The notes: generated by a model from the sequence alone, not told the origin. A stretch of DNA of 64,000 bases from Deinococcales bacterium (GCA_013298595.1 JAAFIG010000021.1:16723-80722), one strand, 5' to 3'. Positions 35,125-45,138 are shown, counted from the first letter of the stretch. Made by a program: numbers and translations.

Positions 35125-36549
35125 CTAAGGCAGAATCTCGAGGGTACGGATTTTATTGAATCCTGTTTGGCTTTCCCAAACACCTTGATTAGCCAGTCGA
35201 ATCGCAAATTCACTTCTGTTTTTTAAGTTTGTTTCAGGGTCAAAAAGATGCAGAAGCACGTCGTACTGACCTGCTTCTAAGTTACTTGGTAGCGTTAAAG
35301 TCGTCTCGAGTTGCGTGGTCTGACCAGCTATCCAGAATCGTGGGTCAAGCAAACGATTTTCTGGGATGCCCCGCCCATCGGTAATGTTGAGGATATACGT
35401 TTTTTTGCCACGCAGAACCAGCGCCAATCCTCGAGGGTTAAAAGGCACAGCAAATCCTGTGTTTTTTAGACTGATTTTTAAACTGAGTTTTTCACTTGCT
35501 TTGATTGCATTGGGCATGGTGGTCTCGAGTAATTCAAAACGGTAGCCTAGTCGGCGTTTAATGTCTTCTAAACACCCTTCTTTTTGCCATCTGGCGTAGA
35601 CATCGATGTGGTAGCCACGGTTTAAGGCGGTGTATTTCATGCGTTGCAAATCGAGTAACGCGTTTTCACAACCAATAAAGGGTTGCGCTTCGGTGTTGGC
35701 ATTGCAAGTTTCGCCTCCTTGGGGTAAGAACCGATTGTCTGACTCGAGAAAGGCTTTGATGGATTCTCGAGCTTCAGCATTTTCTGGATACGTGCCCCAA
35801 TCGGTTTTGGAAGCTAAGAAACAATCGTTGTGAGCACCAACTCGAGCTTGGTCTGAACCCGTAAAGGCTTTTGTGGTATCTAACGGAGCTGTTCCAAAAA
35901 TTTGTTGTTTATGCTTTGGATAACGCAGTGCCAGCATTCTTGTTTTTGGTAGGATTTGCAGTATTCGTTGCACAATCTGGGTTGATGCGGCATTGACTCC
36001 ATTAGAACCAACCAGTTGATTGGTGGAGCTGTGCCATTCGCCCCATGCGCCAATAAAACCTGCTTCCATAAAATCCAGAATATCGGCATTATTCTTGAGT
36101 AACGGCTCGAGTTGATCGAGGTGCGAAAGTACGCGTTCTAACGAGGCATCAGGGTCTTTGTATGGGTACGACCCGCCTTCTGGGAAGTTGTACGTGAAAC
36201 GCGGAATGATTTTCAGACCTGCATCTCTGACTTTGGTAAATTCGGTATTCAAAAAAGCCAACGCTTCTGGGCTAATGGCGGTTTCGAGGAATTCATCGAG
36301 CATGATGTACAAACGCAGGGTCGAAACACCTTCGGCTCGAGCTTGACGCAACGAATTGGTGTTTAGTGGGTTTAATTTTGTTCCACGATCCATCAAACCT
36401 TCTTGTTGATAAAATCCGCGTTCTGGGTTGGCAAAATTTTCCAAACTTGGTTGGTATGTCTGGGTGCGGAGAACAGGAGCAGATGTGGGCGCAGCCGAGG
36501 CACAAGCGCAAATAACGCCGAGTAACAAGAAAAGTTGGTGCTTTTTCAT
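35125..36549 (-). CDS. Secreted DUF4874/DUF4832 domain protein
   Basis: A 474-residue protein with a signal peptide (MKKHQLFLLLGVICACASA). The DUF4874 part opens with NFANPERGFYQQ and continues as a TIM-barrel-like domain (TLRLYIMLDEF, IIPRFTYNF, FMEAGFIGAWGEWHSS). The C-terminal DUF4832 part is beta-rich. The family resembles glycoside hydrolases; activity is unproven. The gene looks complete. Confidence 0.9.
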   Translation of the reverse strand: MKKHQLFLLLGVICACASAAPTSAPVLRTQTYQPSLENFANPERGFYQQEGLMDRGTKLNPLNTNSLRQARAEGVSTLRLYIMLDEFLETAISPEALAFLNTEFTKVRDAGLKIIPRFTYNFPEGGSYPYKDPDASLERVLSHLDQLEPLLKNNADILDFMEAGFIGAWGEWHSSTNQLVGSNGVNAASTQIVQRILQILPKTRMLALRYPKHKQQIFGTAPLDTTKAFTGSDQARVGAHNDCFLASKTDWGTYPENAEARESIKAFLESDNRFLPQGGETCNANTEAQPFIGCENALLDLQRMKYTALNRGYHIDVYARWQKEGCLEDIKRRLGYRFELLETTMPNAIKASEKLSLKISLKNTGFAVPFNPRGLALVLRGKKTYILNITDGRGIPENRLLDPRFWIAGQTTQLETTLTLPSNLEAGQYDVLLHLFDPETNLKNRSEFAIRLANQGVWESQTGFNKIRTLEILP

Positions 36550-36662
36550 GACTCAAGATTATGCGGTTCAATTCCCAATGGTATGAGTCACCTGTGAAGT
36601 ATTTTACGAACGAATTTTCTCGAGTTGAAATTCCGATTCGCTCGGCTAGAAACCAATAGTAT

Positions 36663-36691
36663 TTGTAATTCAATTAAAACAGGTTTTGTAT
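36663..36691 (+). repeat. Duplicated leader segment, copy 1
   Basis: A 29-bp stretch that matches 37916-37944 at 27 of 29 positions. Both copies lie about 65-69 bp upstream of an ATG that begins MVFL. This suggests a duplicated promoter or 5' region. Confidence 0.8.
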
Positions 36692-36727
36692 CAACTTCAA
36701 GTCATATTGACCAAAGGAAGTTTGCTT

Positions 36728-36787
36728 ATGGTTTTTCTTACCTTGATCGGTTTGCTCATTCTACATTTGTATGGTTATAGATTATAA
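36728..36787 (+). pseudogene. 19-codon remnant of a Kelch-protein paralogue, or mini-gene
   Basis: ATG 36728 is preceded by AAGGAA and encodes MVFLTLIGLLILHLYGYRL before TAA. The first 12 residues match the signal peptide of the Kelch protein at 37985 (MVFLKALIGLLIP), and the upstream segment is duplicated too. Probably a second copy of that gene lost everything after the signal sequence; a short hydrophobic peptide is an alternative. Confidence 0.5.
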
Positions 36788-36819
36788 GTACCATTGTTTA
36801 GGTTACTAATCTAACAACA

Positions 36820-36853
36820 CCTCGAGCCTCAGCTTTTGCTCGAGGGTTTTATT
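36820..36853 (+). terminator. Intrinsic terminator with CTCGAG arms
   Basis: Arms CCTCGAGC/GCTCGAGG with a 10-nt loop, followed by GTTTTATTT. It lies downstream of the mini-ORF at 36728. Confidence 0.8.
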
Positions 36854-36995
36854 TCAGCTTGAACTTGGGCAGCAGACGGTACATTAGATTTGTACCAGCC
36901 ATCACAGGTATGCAGTTCTACACCACATTTTGGGTTTAGACTTCAATCGTGAAAATAAGCAATTTTTCGTTATAGACAACCATTACACTTTGACC

Positions 36996-37139
36996 ATGAA
37001 CCCACCAAGTCACTGGCTCACGCGATCAGCATACATAATACTTGTTCCTAATTCAAAGCGTATTTTGGCATTGCAAACACCAGTAAATTGTGCTGCGAGT
37101 AACTTATACCTCGAGTTCAGCAATCAAAGGGGACACTAA
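36996..37139 (+). pseudogene. Possible Nudix hydrolase N-terminal remnant
   Basis: The frame starts at ATG 36996 (TACACT 6 nt upstream) and reads MNPPSHWLTRSAYIILV, then PNSKRILALQ, like the first strands of Nudix proteins. The similarity then stops, no Nudix box exists, and the frame ends at the start of the next gene. Probably the 5' end of a gene truncated by deletion. Confidence 0.4.
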
Positions 37140-37747
37140 TGCTCAAAGGTATACCTTGGTTGGTGATGACGGTGCTTGCACTGGTAGTTGCTGGTTATGC
37201 CATTGCCATCCTGTTCGCAGCAGAACTCAGACCCGCGCTCATTAAAATTCTTTTCAATGAAGTCCCTATTGTTGCTGTCGCACATTTTGCTGGCGGAGCG
37301 ATTGCTTTAGCAGTTGGCGCTTTCGGATTTAACACTACGCTTCGCCATCGTTTTCTCGGAGTCCATCGGTGGCTTGGTCGGTTGTATGTCATGGCGGTTA
37401 TTGTTGGCGGCATTGCATCTTTCTTGCTGGCATTACGTGCCAATGGTGGACTTATCGCGCAATGGGGATTTGGCGTGCCTGCGGTGTGTTGGCTTGGCAG
37501 CACGCTTAGTGCTTACTTCCAGATTCGAGGCGGCAATCTGAACGCACATCAAAACTGGATGATGCGTAGTTATGCGCTTACGTTATCAGCTGTCACGCTA
37601 CGTATATATTTGCCTGCCAGTCAGATGCTAGGAATACCAATTGTGACAGCATTACCAGTAATTGCTTGGCTCGCTTGGGTTCCCAACCTTTTAATTGTCG
37701 AGTTGTTGATATGGTTTCGACGCTCTCGAACACCCATTGTTGCTTAA
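37139..37747 (+). CDS. DUF2306 family membrane protein
   Basis: A 202-residue protein with about six membrane helices. The family blocks AHFAGGAIALAVGAFGF, HRWLGRLYVMAV and GGNLNAHQNWMMRSYALTL (conserved histidines and arginines facing the membrane interface) are clear. The function is not established. The Shine-Dalgarno AAAGGGG precedes ATG 37139. The gene has no CTCGAG and looks higher in G+C than its surroundings, hints of transfer. Confidence 0.88.
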   Translation: MLKGIPWLVMTVLALVVAGYAIAILFAAELRPALIKILFNEVPIVAVAHFAGGAIALAVGAFGFNTTLRHRFLGVHRWLGRLYVMAVIVGGIASFLLALRANGGLIAQWGFGVPAVCWLGSTLSAYFQIRGGNLNAHQNWMMRSYALTLSAVTLRIYLPASQMLGIPIVTALPVIAWLAWVPNLLIVELLIWFRRSRTPIVA

Positions 37748-37915
37748 CTGCCCATACAACCAGAGGGAAATCCCAGAAACTTGGACAGGTACGGTCATTC
37801 TCAAGGCTTGTATGTTTCCAGAGTCAATTTCAAAGTAATCCGAAATTTGTGCATCCCAAGTAGTGCCCACCACGAGCCTTCTTTGCCATTTTGTGCTAAA
37901 TCTTAGACAACTTAC

Positions 37916-37944
37916 TTGTAATTCAATTGAAACAGGTTTTGCAT
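37916..37944 (+). repeat. Duplicated leader segment, copy 2
   Basis: The partner of 36663-36691 (27 of 29 identical), upstream of the Kelch gene. Since both copies precede genes with the same signal-peptide start, the segment probably carries shared promoter or regulatory information. Confidence 0.8.
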
Positions 37945-37984
37945 AGACTTCTTTTACGTCCGCATGGAAAGAAGGAGGGTTTCT

Positions 37985-39088
37985 ATGGTTTTTCTAAAAG
38001 CCCTAATTGGTTTACTGATCCCAATAACTGCCCTTGCGTCTTTACACTCAGTAAACACTGAACGTATTTTGCCTGCCGCTCATCTAACAATTCCTCGAGC
38101 AGCCCATTCAGCTACTAAGTTACCGAATGGAAAAGTTCTGATTGCAGGTGGTTGTGTTGCCGATGGCTGTGAACGTGAAGTCACCAATACCGCAGAAGTT
38201 TTTGACTCAACGAGCGGTGTGTTTTCTCGAGTAGGCAATATGACGACAGCTCGAGTTGGGCATCAAGCTATTTTGTTAAAGACAGGTTTAGTCTTGATTG
38301 TTGGTGGTTGGACTGGGCAGAACACCACTGCCAAAGCCGAATTATTTGATTTTAAGACAGGGCAGTTCACCTTTGTTGGCAATATGCTCCAAGAGCGGGA
38401 TGGTTTTACAGCGACACGCCTTCAGGATGGACGTATTTTGATTGCTGGTGGGTATCGTGGGGCGATTCAAAGACTGATAGATGCAGAAATTTTTGACCCA
38501 ACAACCAATCAGTTTATGCGTGTTGGTAATATGAATTCACCTCGAATGGCGCATAGCGCAGCTTTACTTTCGGATGGACGGGTTTTAATTGTTGGTGGTT
38601 CGCAAGCTAAAGGTCGTGTTGTTGCTAGTGCCGAAATTTTTGACCCAACCGATAATTTGTTTTCAATCGTTTCCAATATGAATGTTCCACAGCATAAACA
38701 AGCGGCTGTTAGCCTTGAAGATACTCGAGTCCTGATTGTAGGTGGCGCAAATTCTAATGATTTTACGGGGCAGTATACGACAACAGAAATTTTTGATACT
38801 AAAACATATCGGTTTACCTCGAGTGGTAACATGAATGTGGCTCGTTTCAAAATTTCGGATAGTGTAGTTCAACTCCAAAATGGTCAAGTGTTGATTGCAG
38901 GCAGTGACCGCCAAGCTGAGGTTTTTGACCCTGATACCAATACATTTCGTCTGGTTCAAGGCGAATTTGATGCTGAACGGGCTTATATGACAGCAACGCG
39001 TTTAGACGATGGAAGTGTGTTGATTGTAGGAGGTTACGACTCAAGTATCCGTGTGACTGATCGTACTTGGTTGTATACCACGAAGTAA
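37985..39088 (+). CDS. Secreted Kelch-repeat protein
   Basis: A 367-residue protein with a signal peptide (MVFLKALIGLLIPITALAS). It then carries about six Kelch repeats, each with a (R/K)V-LI-VGG or RILIAGG strand, an AE-(I/V)-FD-x-x-x-x-x-F turn and a GNM step, which form a beta-propeller outside the cell. ATG 37985 is chosen because GAAGGAGGG precedes it and the signal peptide begins there. Binding partners are unknown. Confidence 0.9.
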   Translation: MVFLKALIGLLIPITALASLHSVNTERILPAAHLTIPRAAHSATKLPNGKVLIAGGCVADGCEREVTNTAEVFDSTSGVFSRVGNMTTARVGHQAILLKTGLVLIVGGWTGQNTTAKAELFDFKTGQFTFVGNMLQERDGFTATRLQDGRILIAGGYRGAIQRLIDAEIFDPTTNQFMRVGNMNSPRMAHSAALLSDGRVLIVGGSQAKGRVVASAEIFDPTDNLFSIVSNMNVPQHKQAAVSLEDTRVLIVGGANSNDFTGQYTTTEIFDTKTYRFTSSGNMNVARFKISDSVVQLQNGQVLIAGSDRQAEVFDPDTNTFRLVQGEFDAERAYMTATRLDDGSVLIVGGYDSSIRVTDRTWLYTTK

Positions 39089-39149
39089 TCGACTAAAATC
39101 TCAATGAAAACGCTACAAGCTTCTAGCAATAGCCTTTGCTCGAGGTAAC

Positions 39150-39181
39150 AAAAAAGGGGGAGCCTTGGCTTCCCCTTTTTC
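39150..39181. terminator. Bidirectional terminator between Kelch and ilvC genes
   Basis: The strong stem AAAAAGGGG-GAGCC/GGCTTCCCCTTTTT, with A-run and T-run on both sides, serves the convergent Kelch (plus) and ilvC (minus) genes. A CTCGAG copy follows at once. Confidence 0.88.
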
Positions 39182-39190
39182 TCGAGTTTG

Positions 39191-40261
<1,071 letters not shown>

Positions 40262-40263
40262 TC

Positions 40264-40291
40264 AGTGTACCAGATGGACACATGGGTTCAA
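40264..40291 (-). promoter_or_regulatory. ilvC promoter
   Basis: On the minus strand TTGAAC (40286-40291) and TACACT (40264-40269) are 16 bp apart. The implied leader of about 60 nt contains the CTCGAG hairpin at 40223-40253 and a Shine-Dalgarno AAGG near the ATG, so this gene is not leaderless. Confidence 0.65.
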
Positions 40292-40534
40292 TGTACCAAG
40301 ATTTAGGCTATTTTTGGGAATTTTTGCCCCGTTTTGAGTCAATTTAACAAATTTTTGCTTGGCGGAGTCTTTCAGTATTGATTAAAATGAAACTACTCTA
40401 CCCTCGAGCTATTCATCCTAAACTCGGGCTTAGATACTACATTTAGTACCTCTAAAAGTTTTCTTTTGATACTTACCCCACAGCTTTTCTTAAAGCCAAA
40501 TCGGTTTTTTAGTTTTTGCAGGTAAACTAAACAA

Positions 40535-41713
40535 ATGCGTTTACCTATTTCGGCTGTTGTACCAGATTACGCTGGTGGCAGCATTGTTAATCTTAGCTCG
40601 AGTTTTGCTGGTCATTTTGGTGTGCAAGCTTTAGCTGCGCCACTTGCAACAGCTTTACCTTTAGATGATGTTGAAACCATTGTTTTATTTGTGGTGGATG
40701 GTTTAGGGCAATGGCAACTCGAGAAGCATCTGGCAGACCATGATATGCCTACAGTGCGGGGTTTACTCGAGGAAAGCCAAGTAGGTACTTTGACCAGTGT
40801 TTTTCCGAGTACCACTATGGCAGCCATTACGGGTTTGCATATGGCAGCTACGCCTGCTCAGACTGGATGGCTTGGTTATTTGATGTGGCTTGAAGAAGTT
40901 CAAGCTGTCACAGAGATGATTGGGCAAGTTGATGTGGCAAAGCAACAAAAACTCGAGTCTCCACATTTTCTTAAACACACCGAAGGTATGTACGCGCAAC
41001 TCGAGCGGGTTGGGGTGAGTGCGTATTCGGTTGCTCCTACCGAGTACAGAGGAACATGGTTAAACGAGTGGTATTGGCAGGGGGCAATGCAGTACGGGTA
41101 TGTTACAGCCAATACTTGTGCCAGTGTTGGGCAAGTGGCATTGCAACTCGAGGGTAAAAAAATCGTTGTTGTGTATTGGGCAGATTACGATTCGGTTTGT
41201 CATAAGCACGGACCTTCAAGCCGAGCAGCTTCGGATGAAGTCAGCGCTGTGGATCATGCTTTGCAGCGTTTTATCAAGCATATTCCCAAGGATGGTAAAA
41301 CACTTTTTGCGTTAACTGCCGATCATGGGCAAATAGATTTACTCGAGAAAAAAGCCATTTACCTCGAGCAAAACCAAGAGTTCATGCAGTGCTTACGCAG
41401 TCCACCTTCGGGTGACCGGGTCTGCCGTAATTTGCGGGTGCATCCCGAGAAAATTACTTTAGCCCGAGAAATTCTTGAGGTACATTCGGATACCATTTTG
41501 GCTTCTGAGGCTTGGGAGGCAGGTTTATTTGGTGGTTTGCCCGACAAAGAAACCTTTCGTCAGCGGGTTGGCGATATCATTGCTTTTCCTCGAGATGGTG
41601 CACAATTGTTGTTTACTTTTCCGAATAAACAACCAAGCCGTCCTCATCGGGGTTCGCATGGGGCGCTCTCGAGTGAAGAAATGGTTGTGCCTTTAATTGT
41701 CACACGGTTTTGA
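40535..41713 (+). CDS. Type I phosphodiesterase/alkaline phosphatase superfamily protein
   Basis: A 392-residue metal-dependent phosphohydrolase of the nucleotide pyrophosphatase type. LFVVDGLGQ (metal Asp), FPSTTMAAITG (Thr/Ser nucleophile), ADYDSVCHKHG, TADHGQ and HRGSHGALS (metal ligands) are in the family order. No signal peptide is seen, so it should be cytosolic. The substrate is unknown. TAAACT ends 6 nt before the ATG. Confidence 0.9.
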   Translation: MRLPISAVVPDYAGGSIVNLSSSFAGHFGVQALAAPLATALPLDDVETIVLFVVDGLGQWQLEKHLADHDMPTVRGLLEESQVGTLTSVFPSTTMAAITGLHMAATPAQTGWLGYLMWLEEVQAVTEMIGQVDVAKQQKLESPHFLKHTEGMYAQLERVGVSAYSVAPTEYRGTWLNEWYWQGAMQYGYVTANTCASVGQVALQLEGKKIVVVYWADYDSVCHKHGPSSRAASDEVSAVDHALQRFIKHIPKDGKTLFALTADHGQIDLLEKKAIYLEQNQEFMQCLRSPPSGDRVCRNLRVHPEKITLAREILEVHSDTILASEAWEAGLFGGLPDKETFRQRVGDIIAFPRDGAQLLFTFPNKQPSRPHRGSHGALSSEEMVVPLIVTRF

Positions 41714-41756
41714 ACCTCGAGCTGCCAAAGAGCGTACACTGTATCAAGGAGACATC

Positions 41757-42173
41757 ATGACGAAGTATGTTCTAGCAATTGTTTTAGCTGGTATGGGTTT
41801 TGTTTTTGCGGCTGGTTTAAAAGGCTTACCCAGTACTTTGGGGGGGTTTGAAAAATGGGCTGTGGTAGCTAAAAACTTGGATACTGGTGGACCTCATAGT
41901 GGTTTAAGTAAACAAGTTTTTGCTAATAAAATAGCAGCAGCCGCTTGGAAGAAAACAGGTAAATTACCTGTCGGTAGTATTGTTGTTAAAACCAGTGGCA
42001 AAATCTCGAGTCCTGGATTTGTGGCTGTGATGTATAAAAGAAGTTCAGGTTGGTACTACGAAGAGTACTTTGCCAAAAATGGTTCGTATAGCATTGGTGC
42101 GGGCGGAGCAAATGGGCAAGCATTGTGTAAAGATTGCCATGCTGGTGGTAAAGACGAATTATTTACTCGTTAA
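41757..42173 (+). CDS. Secreted cytochrome P460-like c-type protein
   Basis: A 138-residue protein with a signal peptide (MTKYVLAIVLAGMGFVFAAG). The body resembles the cytochrome P460 domain (LPVGSIVVKTSG, VAVMYKRSSGWYYEEYF). The C-terminal CKDCH is a haem c attachment site. It probably works outside the membrane in electron transfer or NO/hydroxylamine chemistry; the specific reaction is unknown. The Shine-Dalgarno AAGGAG lies 5 nt before ATG 41757. Confidence 0.85.
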   Translation: MTKYVLAIVLAGMGFVFAAGLKGLPSTLGGFEKWAVVAKNLDTGGPHSGLSKQVFANKIAAAAWKKTGKLPVGSIVVKTSGKISSPGFVAVMYKRSSGWYYEEYFAKNGSYSIGAGGANGQALCKDCHAGGKDELFTR

Positions 42174-42185
42174 GTTTTTTTTAGT

Positions 42186-42217
42186 AACGCGACAGATCAG
42201 TTGATCTGTCGCGTTTT
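42186..42217 (+). terminator. Strong intrinsic terminator after the cytochrome gene
   Basis: 14-bp arms AACGCGACAGATCA/TGATCTGTCGCGTT followed by TTTT. Confidence 0.92.
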
Positions 42218-42302
42218 ACTGTCACTAAGCCATTTACTCAAGGGTGAACTACGCCGCTCGGCAGATGATTTTGTCCTGACAAAAGCGCACAATAGTAACC
42301 AC

Positions 42303-42349
42303 GAAAGGAGGCGAGTTTGAAAACCTTCAACCCGCCGCACTTGAGATAG
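42303..42349 (+). other. Possible 10-residue leader peptide with strong ribosome binding site
   Basis: AAAGGAGG is followed after 5 nt by TTG 42317, a frame MKTFNPPHLR, then TAG. It lies in the ~190-nt leader of the 52-residue protein gene. A short palindrome TTTTGTC-CT-GACAAAA is further upstream (about 42270-42285). The arrangement suggests translational control, but no experiment or comparison backs it. Confidence 0.35.
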
Positions 42350-42405
42350 CAAAACCCAAAGCTACACGAGTGCGAAACCCCAGATTCCAAATTTAGGAGT
42401 ACACC

Positions 42406-42564
42406 ATGAATTACCAACTTGCTCTGCACCTTGGTCAGGAACGCCTCGAGTCTCTTCGTCACGAAGCCAGTTTAATGCGACAAATCAAAGCCTTGCTTGC
42501 TCCACGTCCAATGAAACGCAATCAGTCTTTGCAGCAATTTGAACAACGCCGTGTTTCTACTTAA
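42406..42564 (+). CDS. 52-residue hypothetical protein
   Basis: ATG 42406 is preceded by AGGAGT 6 nt upstream and encodes a basic, helical peptide (HLGQERLESLRHEASL, then APRPMKRNQSLQQFEQRR). A strong terminator follows 25 nt after the stop, and another precedes the leader, so it is an independent one-gene transcript. I do not recognise a family. Confidence 0.65.
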   Translation: MNYQLALHLGQERLESLRHEASLMRQIKALLAPRPMKRNQSLQQFEQRRVST

Positions 42565-42588
42565 AATTTCTTCTACTTTCTCCTCCTA

Positions 42589-42620
42589 CCCTGCTTGTTT
42601 CATGCCAAGCAGGGAAATTT
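42589..42620 (+). terminator. Intrinsic terminator of the 52-residue protein gene
   Basis: 9-bp arms CCCTGCTTG/CAAGCAGGG with an 8-nt loop, then AAATTTTTG. Confidence 0.85.
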
Positions 42621-42715
42621 TTGTTTCACTTCCAAAACAACTGGTTTTGCCTGTCTTGGCTATTAGGTTATCGTCAATACTCGAATTCTGCTAAGAACTC
42701 CATAAACTAGCTCCC

Positions 42716-43600
42716 ATGCCTTGGCTCGAGAACCGTTCAATTTCGGCAACAGCGACAACGGCATTCGATGCGTTTTTGCATGATTTCAATGCAAAGCTAT
42801 CGGATGCAAGTACAAATCGCGCTGAATTATGTCGTGAATTACTCGCCGAGTTCTTGTATGCCAGTTCGTATGCCGATCTCGAGGCTCGTTTGCCTTTGGT
42901 GGCTTTGAATCTCGATCCGAACAATGTTTTACTCGAGGCAGAGCATTATCAGCCGCTGGATCACACTAAATTTGCTCGAGTCAAACCGCTTTTATGGCTT
43001 TGGTATAATTTTGACACTAGCCCAGCCGCCCAGAATTTAGCCTTTGGTATTGCGTTTCGCCGAGTTTTAGCTCAGCATATTTTTGCCCACTGTGGACAGA
43101 ACATTAAAATTTTTCCTGGCGTGCAGTTTAGTGTTGGCTATAATGTCTCGGCTGGTGATGATGTGGTGATTCATCGCAATGTGCTGATTGATGATATTGG
43201 TGGCGTAACGCTGCATAATCATGTTTCAATTTCCGACTATGCCAATATTTACAGCCATACCCACAGCCCACTCGAGCCTAATGATGTAACTTTAAAGCAT
43301 ACAACCATTGGGGCTGGAGTCAGAATTACCTACCATGCCACAGTCTTAGCAGGTAGCACCATTTCCGATGACAGTATCGTTGGCACCATGAGTATTGTGA
43401 CTAAGGATATCGAACCGCATGTGATTGCTTATGGTATTCCAGCTAAACCCATGCGTGAAAAGTTGCGTCCGCCAATGCCAATTGTGGTTGACTCAAGGGT
43501 TTTTGTGCACCCAGAAGACCGTCAGGGCAATCCAGATTACCCAACGGCAGGAACAAATAATGCCACGAAAGCATTAAAAACCCTCAGTATTAGCCGTTAA
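42716..43600 (+). CDS. Acyltransferase with left-handed beta-helix
   Basis: A 294-residue protein. The N-terminal ~95 residues are helical. From about residue 130 there are hexapeptide repeats (IKIFPGVQFSVGYNVSAGDDVVI, VTLHNHVSISDYANIYSHTH, TTIGAGVRITYHATVLAGSTI) typical of maltose/galactoside O-acetyltransferases, with a catalytic-type His in YSHTHS. It probably transfers an acetyl or acyl group to a sugar. The start at ATG 42716 has TAAACT 7 nt upstream. Confidence 0.85.
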   Translation: MPWLENRSISATATTAFDAFLHDFNAKLSDASTNRAELCRELLAEFLYASSYADLEARLPLVALNLDPNNVLLEAEHYQPLDHTKFARVKPLLWLWYNFDTSPAAQNLAFGIAFRRVLAQHIFAHCGQNIKIFPGVQFSVGYNVSAGDDVVIHRNVLIDDIGGVTLHNHVSISDYANIYSHTHSPLEPNDVTLKHTTIGAGVRITYHATVLAGSTISDDSIVGTMSIVTKDIEPHVIAYGIPAKPMREKLRPPMPIVVDSRVFVHPEDRQGNPDYPTAGTNNATKALKTLSISR

Positions 43601-43797
43601 CAAACAGTTTATTTTGGGGCGGGGTTCCGTTTTGCCGTTTTCTCGAGTAGACTCTTTTCATGAGGTCACTGCGGTTAAGCGCTGGATTTAGTGGCACAAG
43701 CGGCTCTACCGATCCGCCTTGTGTATTCTAAATCGTTTTTCGTGTTGCTTAACAATCTTTTTTAGCTCGAGCTAATCTCGAGCCGTGGGGTGAATTC
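43601..43797. other. Intergenic region before the aminotransferase gene
   Basis: It holds an imperfect hairpin CACAAGCGG/CCGCCTTGTG (about 43693-43727) and three CTCGAG copies, two of them close together at 43760-43780. No gene or clear promoter is seen. The Shine-Dalgarno GGGGTG lies 6 nt before the next ATG. Confidence 0.5.
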
Positions 43798-45090
43798 ATG
43801 AATTCAAATTTTTCTTTACCAAATCAGAAATCCAAAGCCATTCTCGAGCGGTATGCCAGTTCGATGAGTACATCTAATGCTGTTTCTTTTCCAATGGTTA
43901 TTTCGCATGGCGAAGGTTGCTGGTTAACAGATGTGGATGGCAATAAATACTTAGATATGATGGCTGGAATTGCTGTTAATACCACTGGTTATGCCCATCC
44001 TGCGGTGGTTAAGGCGGTGCAAGAACAAGCTGCTAAAGTGCAACACTTATGCTTTGCTGTTTTTGCCTCCGAACCACAAGTGGCATTAGCCGAACGCTTA
44101 AAAAAGCATGTTGGACAAGATTATCGTGTTTTCTTTGGCAATAGTGGCACCGAAGGTATCGAAGCGGCTATGAAATTAGCCCGTTACCACACCAAACGCC
44201 CTTATTTTATTGCTTTTACAGGTAGTTTTCATGGTCGTAGCATGGGTGCTCTGAGTTTAACCGCCAGTGTTTCCAAGTACCGTAAAGGGTTTGGTAATCT
44301 TGTTCCAGGTGTTTTTCATGCACCTTACCCGCAACCATATAAGTACCCGCGCACTGCCGAGATGGTTCTCGAGCATCTCGAGTTTTTGTTTAAGCACACC
44401 ACTCCACCCGAAGAAGTAGCTGGTATTTTTGTTGAACCCATCCAAGGCGAAGGTGGGTATATTGTGCCACCTGCTGGTTTTATGCAGGATTTACGCAGTA
44501 TTTGCGATAAGCATGGCATTTTATTGGTCGCTGATGAAGTCCAAACAGGGGTTGGACGCACTGGGCAATTCTTAGCTTCGGAGTTTGATAATGTTCAACC
44601 AGACATTGTGGTACTAGCAAAAGGGCTTGCCAGTGGTTACCCGATTAGTGCAGTCATGTTCAAAGAACACATTTCGACATGGGGTGCAGGCGCACACGGC
44701 ACAACCTTTGGTGGTAATCCTGTCTCGAGTGCCGCTGCACTTGCTACCCTTGATATTCTCGAGAATGGTGCGATGGAAAATGCTCGAGTACAAGGCGAGT
44801 ACTTATTAGGTCGGATGCGGGCATTACAAGCTCGAGTACCACAATTAGGTGATGTGCGTGGACGTGGATTGATGATTGGTTTAGAGTTTGTCAAAGACCC
44901 TGTATCTAAGCTCGAGCATCCAGAGTTACGTGACCGTGTGCAGCAACTGGGTTTAGAGCATGGTTTAATTTTACTTGGGGCTGGCAGTCATGCTATTCGT
45001 TTGGCACCACCACTGGTTTTAACAACCGAGGATGCCAAATATGCAGCCGATACTTTAGAAAAAATTATTCTTGAAGCAGCAAGCCACTAG
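43798..45090 (+). CDS. Class III pyridoxal-phosphate aminotransferase (GabT/ArgD-like)
   Basis: A 430-residue enzyme. GNSGTEGIEAAMKLAR binds the cofactor phosphate, EPIQGEGGY and LLVADEVQTGVGRTG are family blocks, and the Schiff-base lysine is in VLAKGLASGYP. The features fit 4-aminobutyrate or acetylornithine-type aminotransferases; the sequence does not settle which. It is a single gene with a terminator after it. Confidence 0.92.
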   Translation: MNSNFSLPNQKSKAILERYASSMSTSNAVSFPMVISHGEGCWLTDVDGNKYLDMMAGIAVNTTGYAHPAVVKAVQEQAAKVQHLCFAVFASEPQVALAERLKKHVGQDYRVFFGNSGTEGIEAAMKLARYHTKRPYFIAFTGSFHGRSMGALSLTASVSKYRKGFGNLVPGVFHAPYPQPYKYPRTAEMVLEHLEFLFKHTTPPEEVAGIFVEPIQGEGGYIVPPAGFMQDLRSICDKHGILLVADEVQTGVGRTGQFLASEFDNVQPDIVVLAKGLASGYPISAVMFKEHISTWGAGAHGTTFGGNPVSSAAALATLDILENGAMENARVQGEYLLGRMRALQARVPQLGDVRGRGLMIGLEFVKDPVSKLEHPELRDRVQQLGLEHGLILLGAGSHAIRLAPPLVLTTEDAKYAADTLEKIILEAASH

Positions 45091-45107
45091 TTTTTTTACA
45101 AGTAATG

Positions 45108-45138
45108 AACTGGGCTGGTGTTAACCGCCCAGTTTTTT
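45108..45138 (+). terminator. Intrinsic terminator of the aminotransferase gene
   Basis: Arms AACTGGGC/GCCCAGTT, an inner GGT/ACC pairing, then TTTTATT. Confidence 0.9.

Noticed and set aside
37691..37873. Minus-strand 60-residue ORF between the DUF2306 and Kelch genes
   Set aside because: Part of it (DYFEIDSGNIQALRMTV) looks faintly protein-like, but it overlaps the DUF2306 gene and matches no family I can name.
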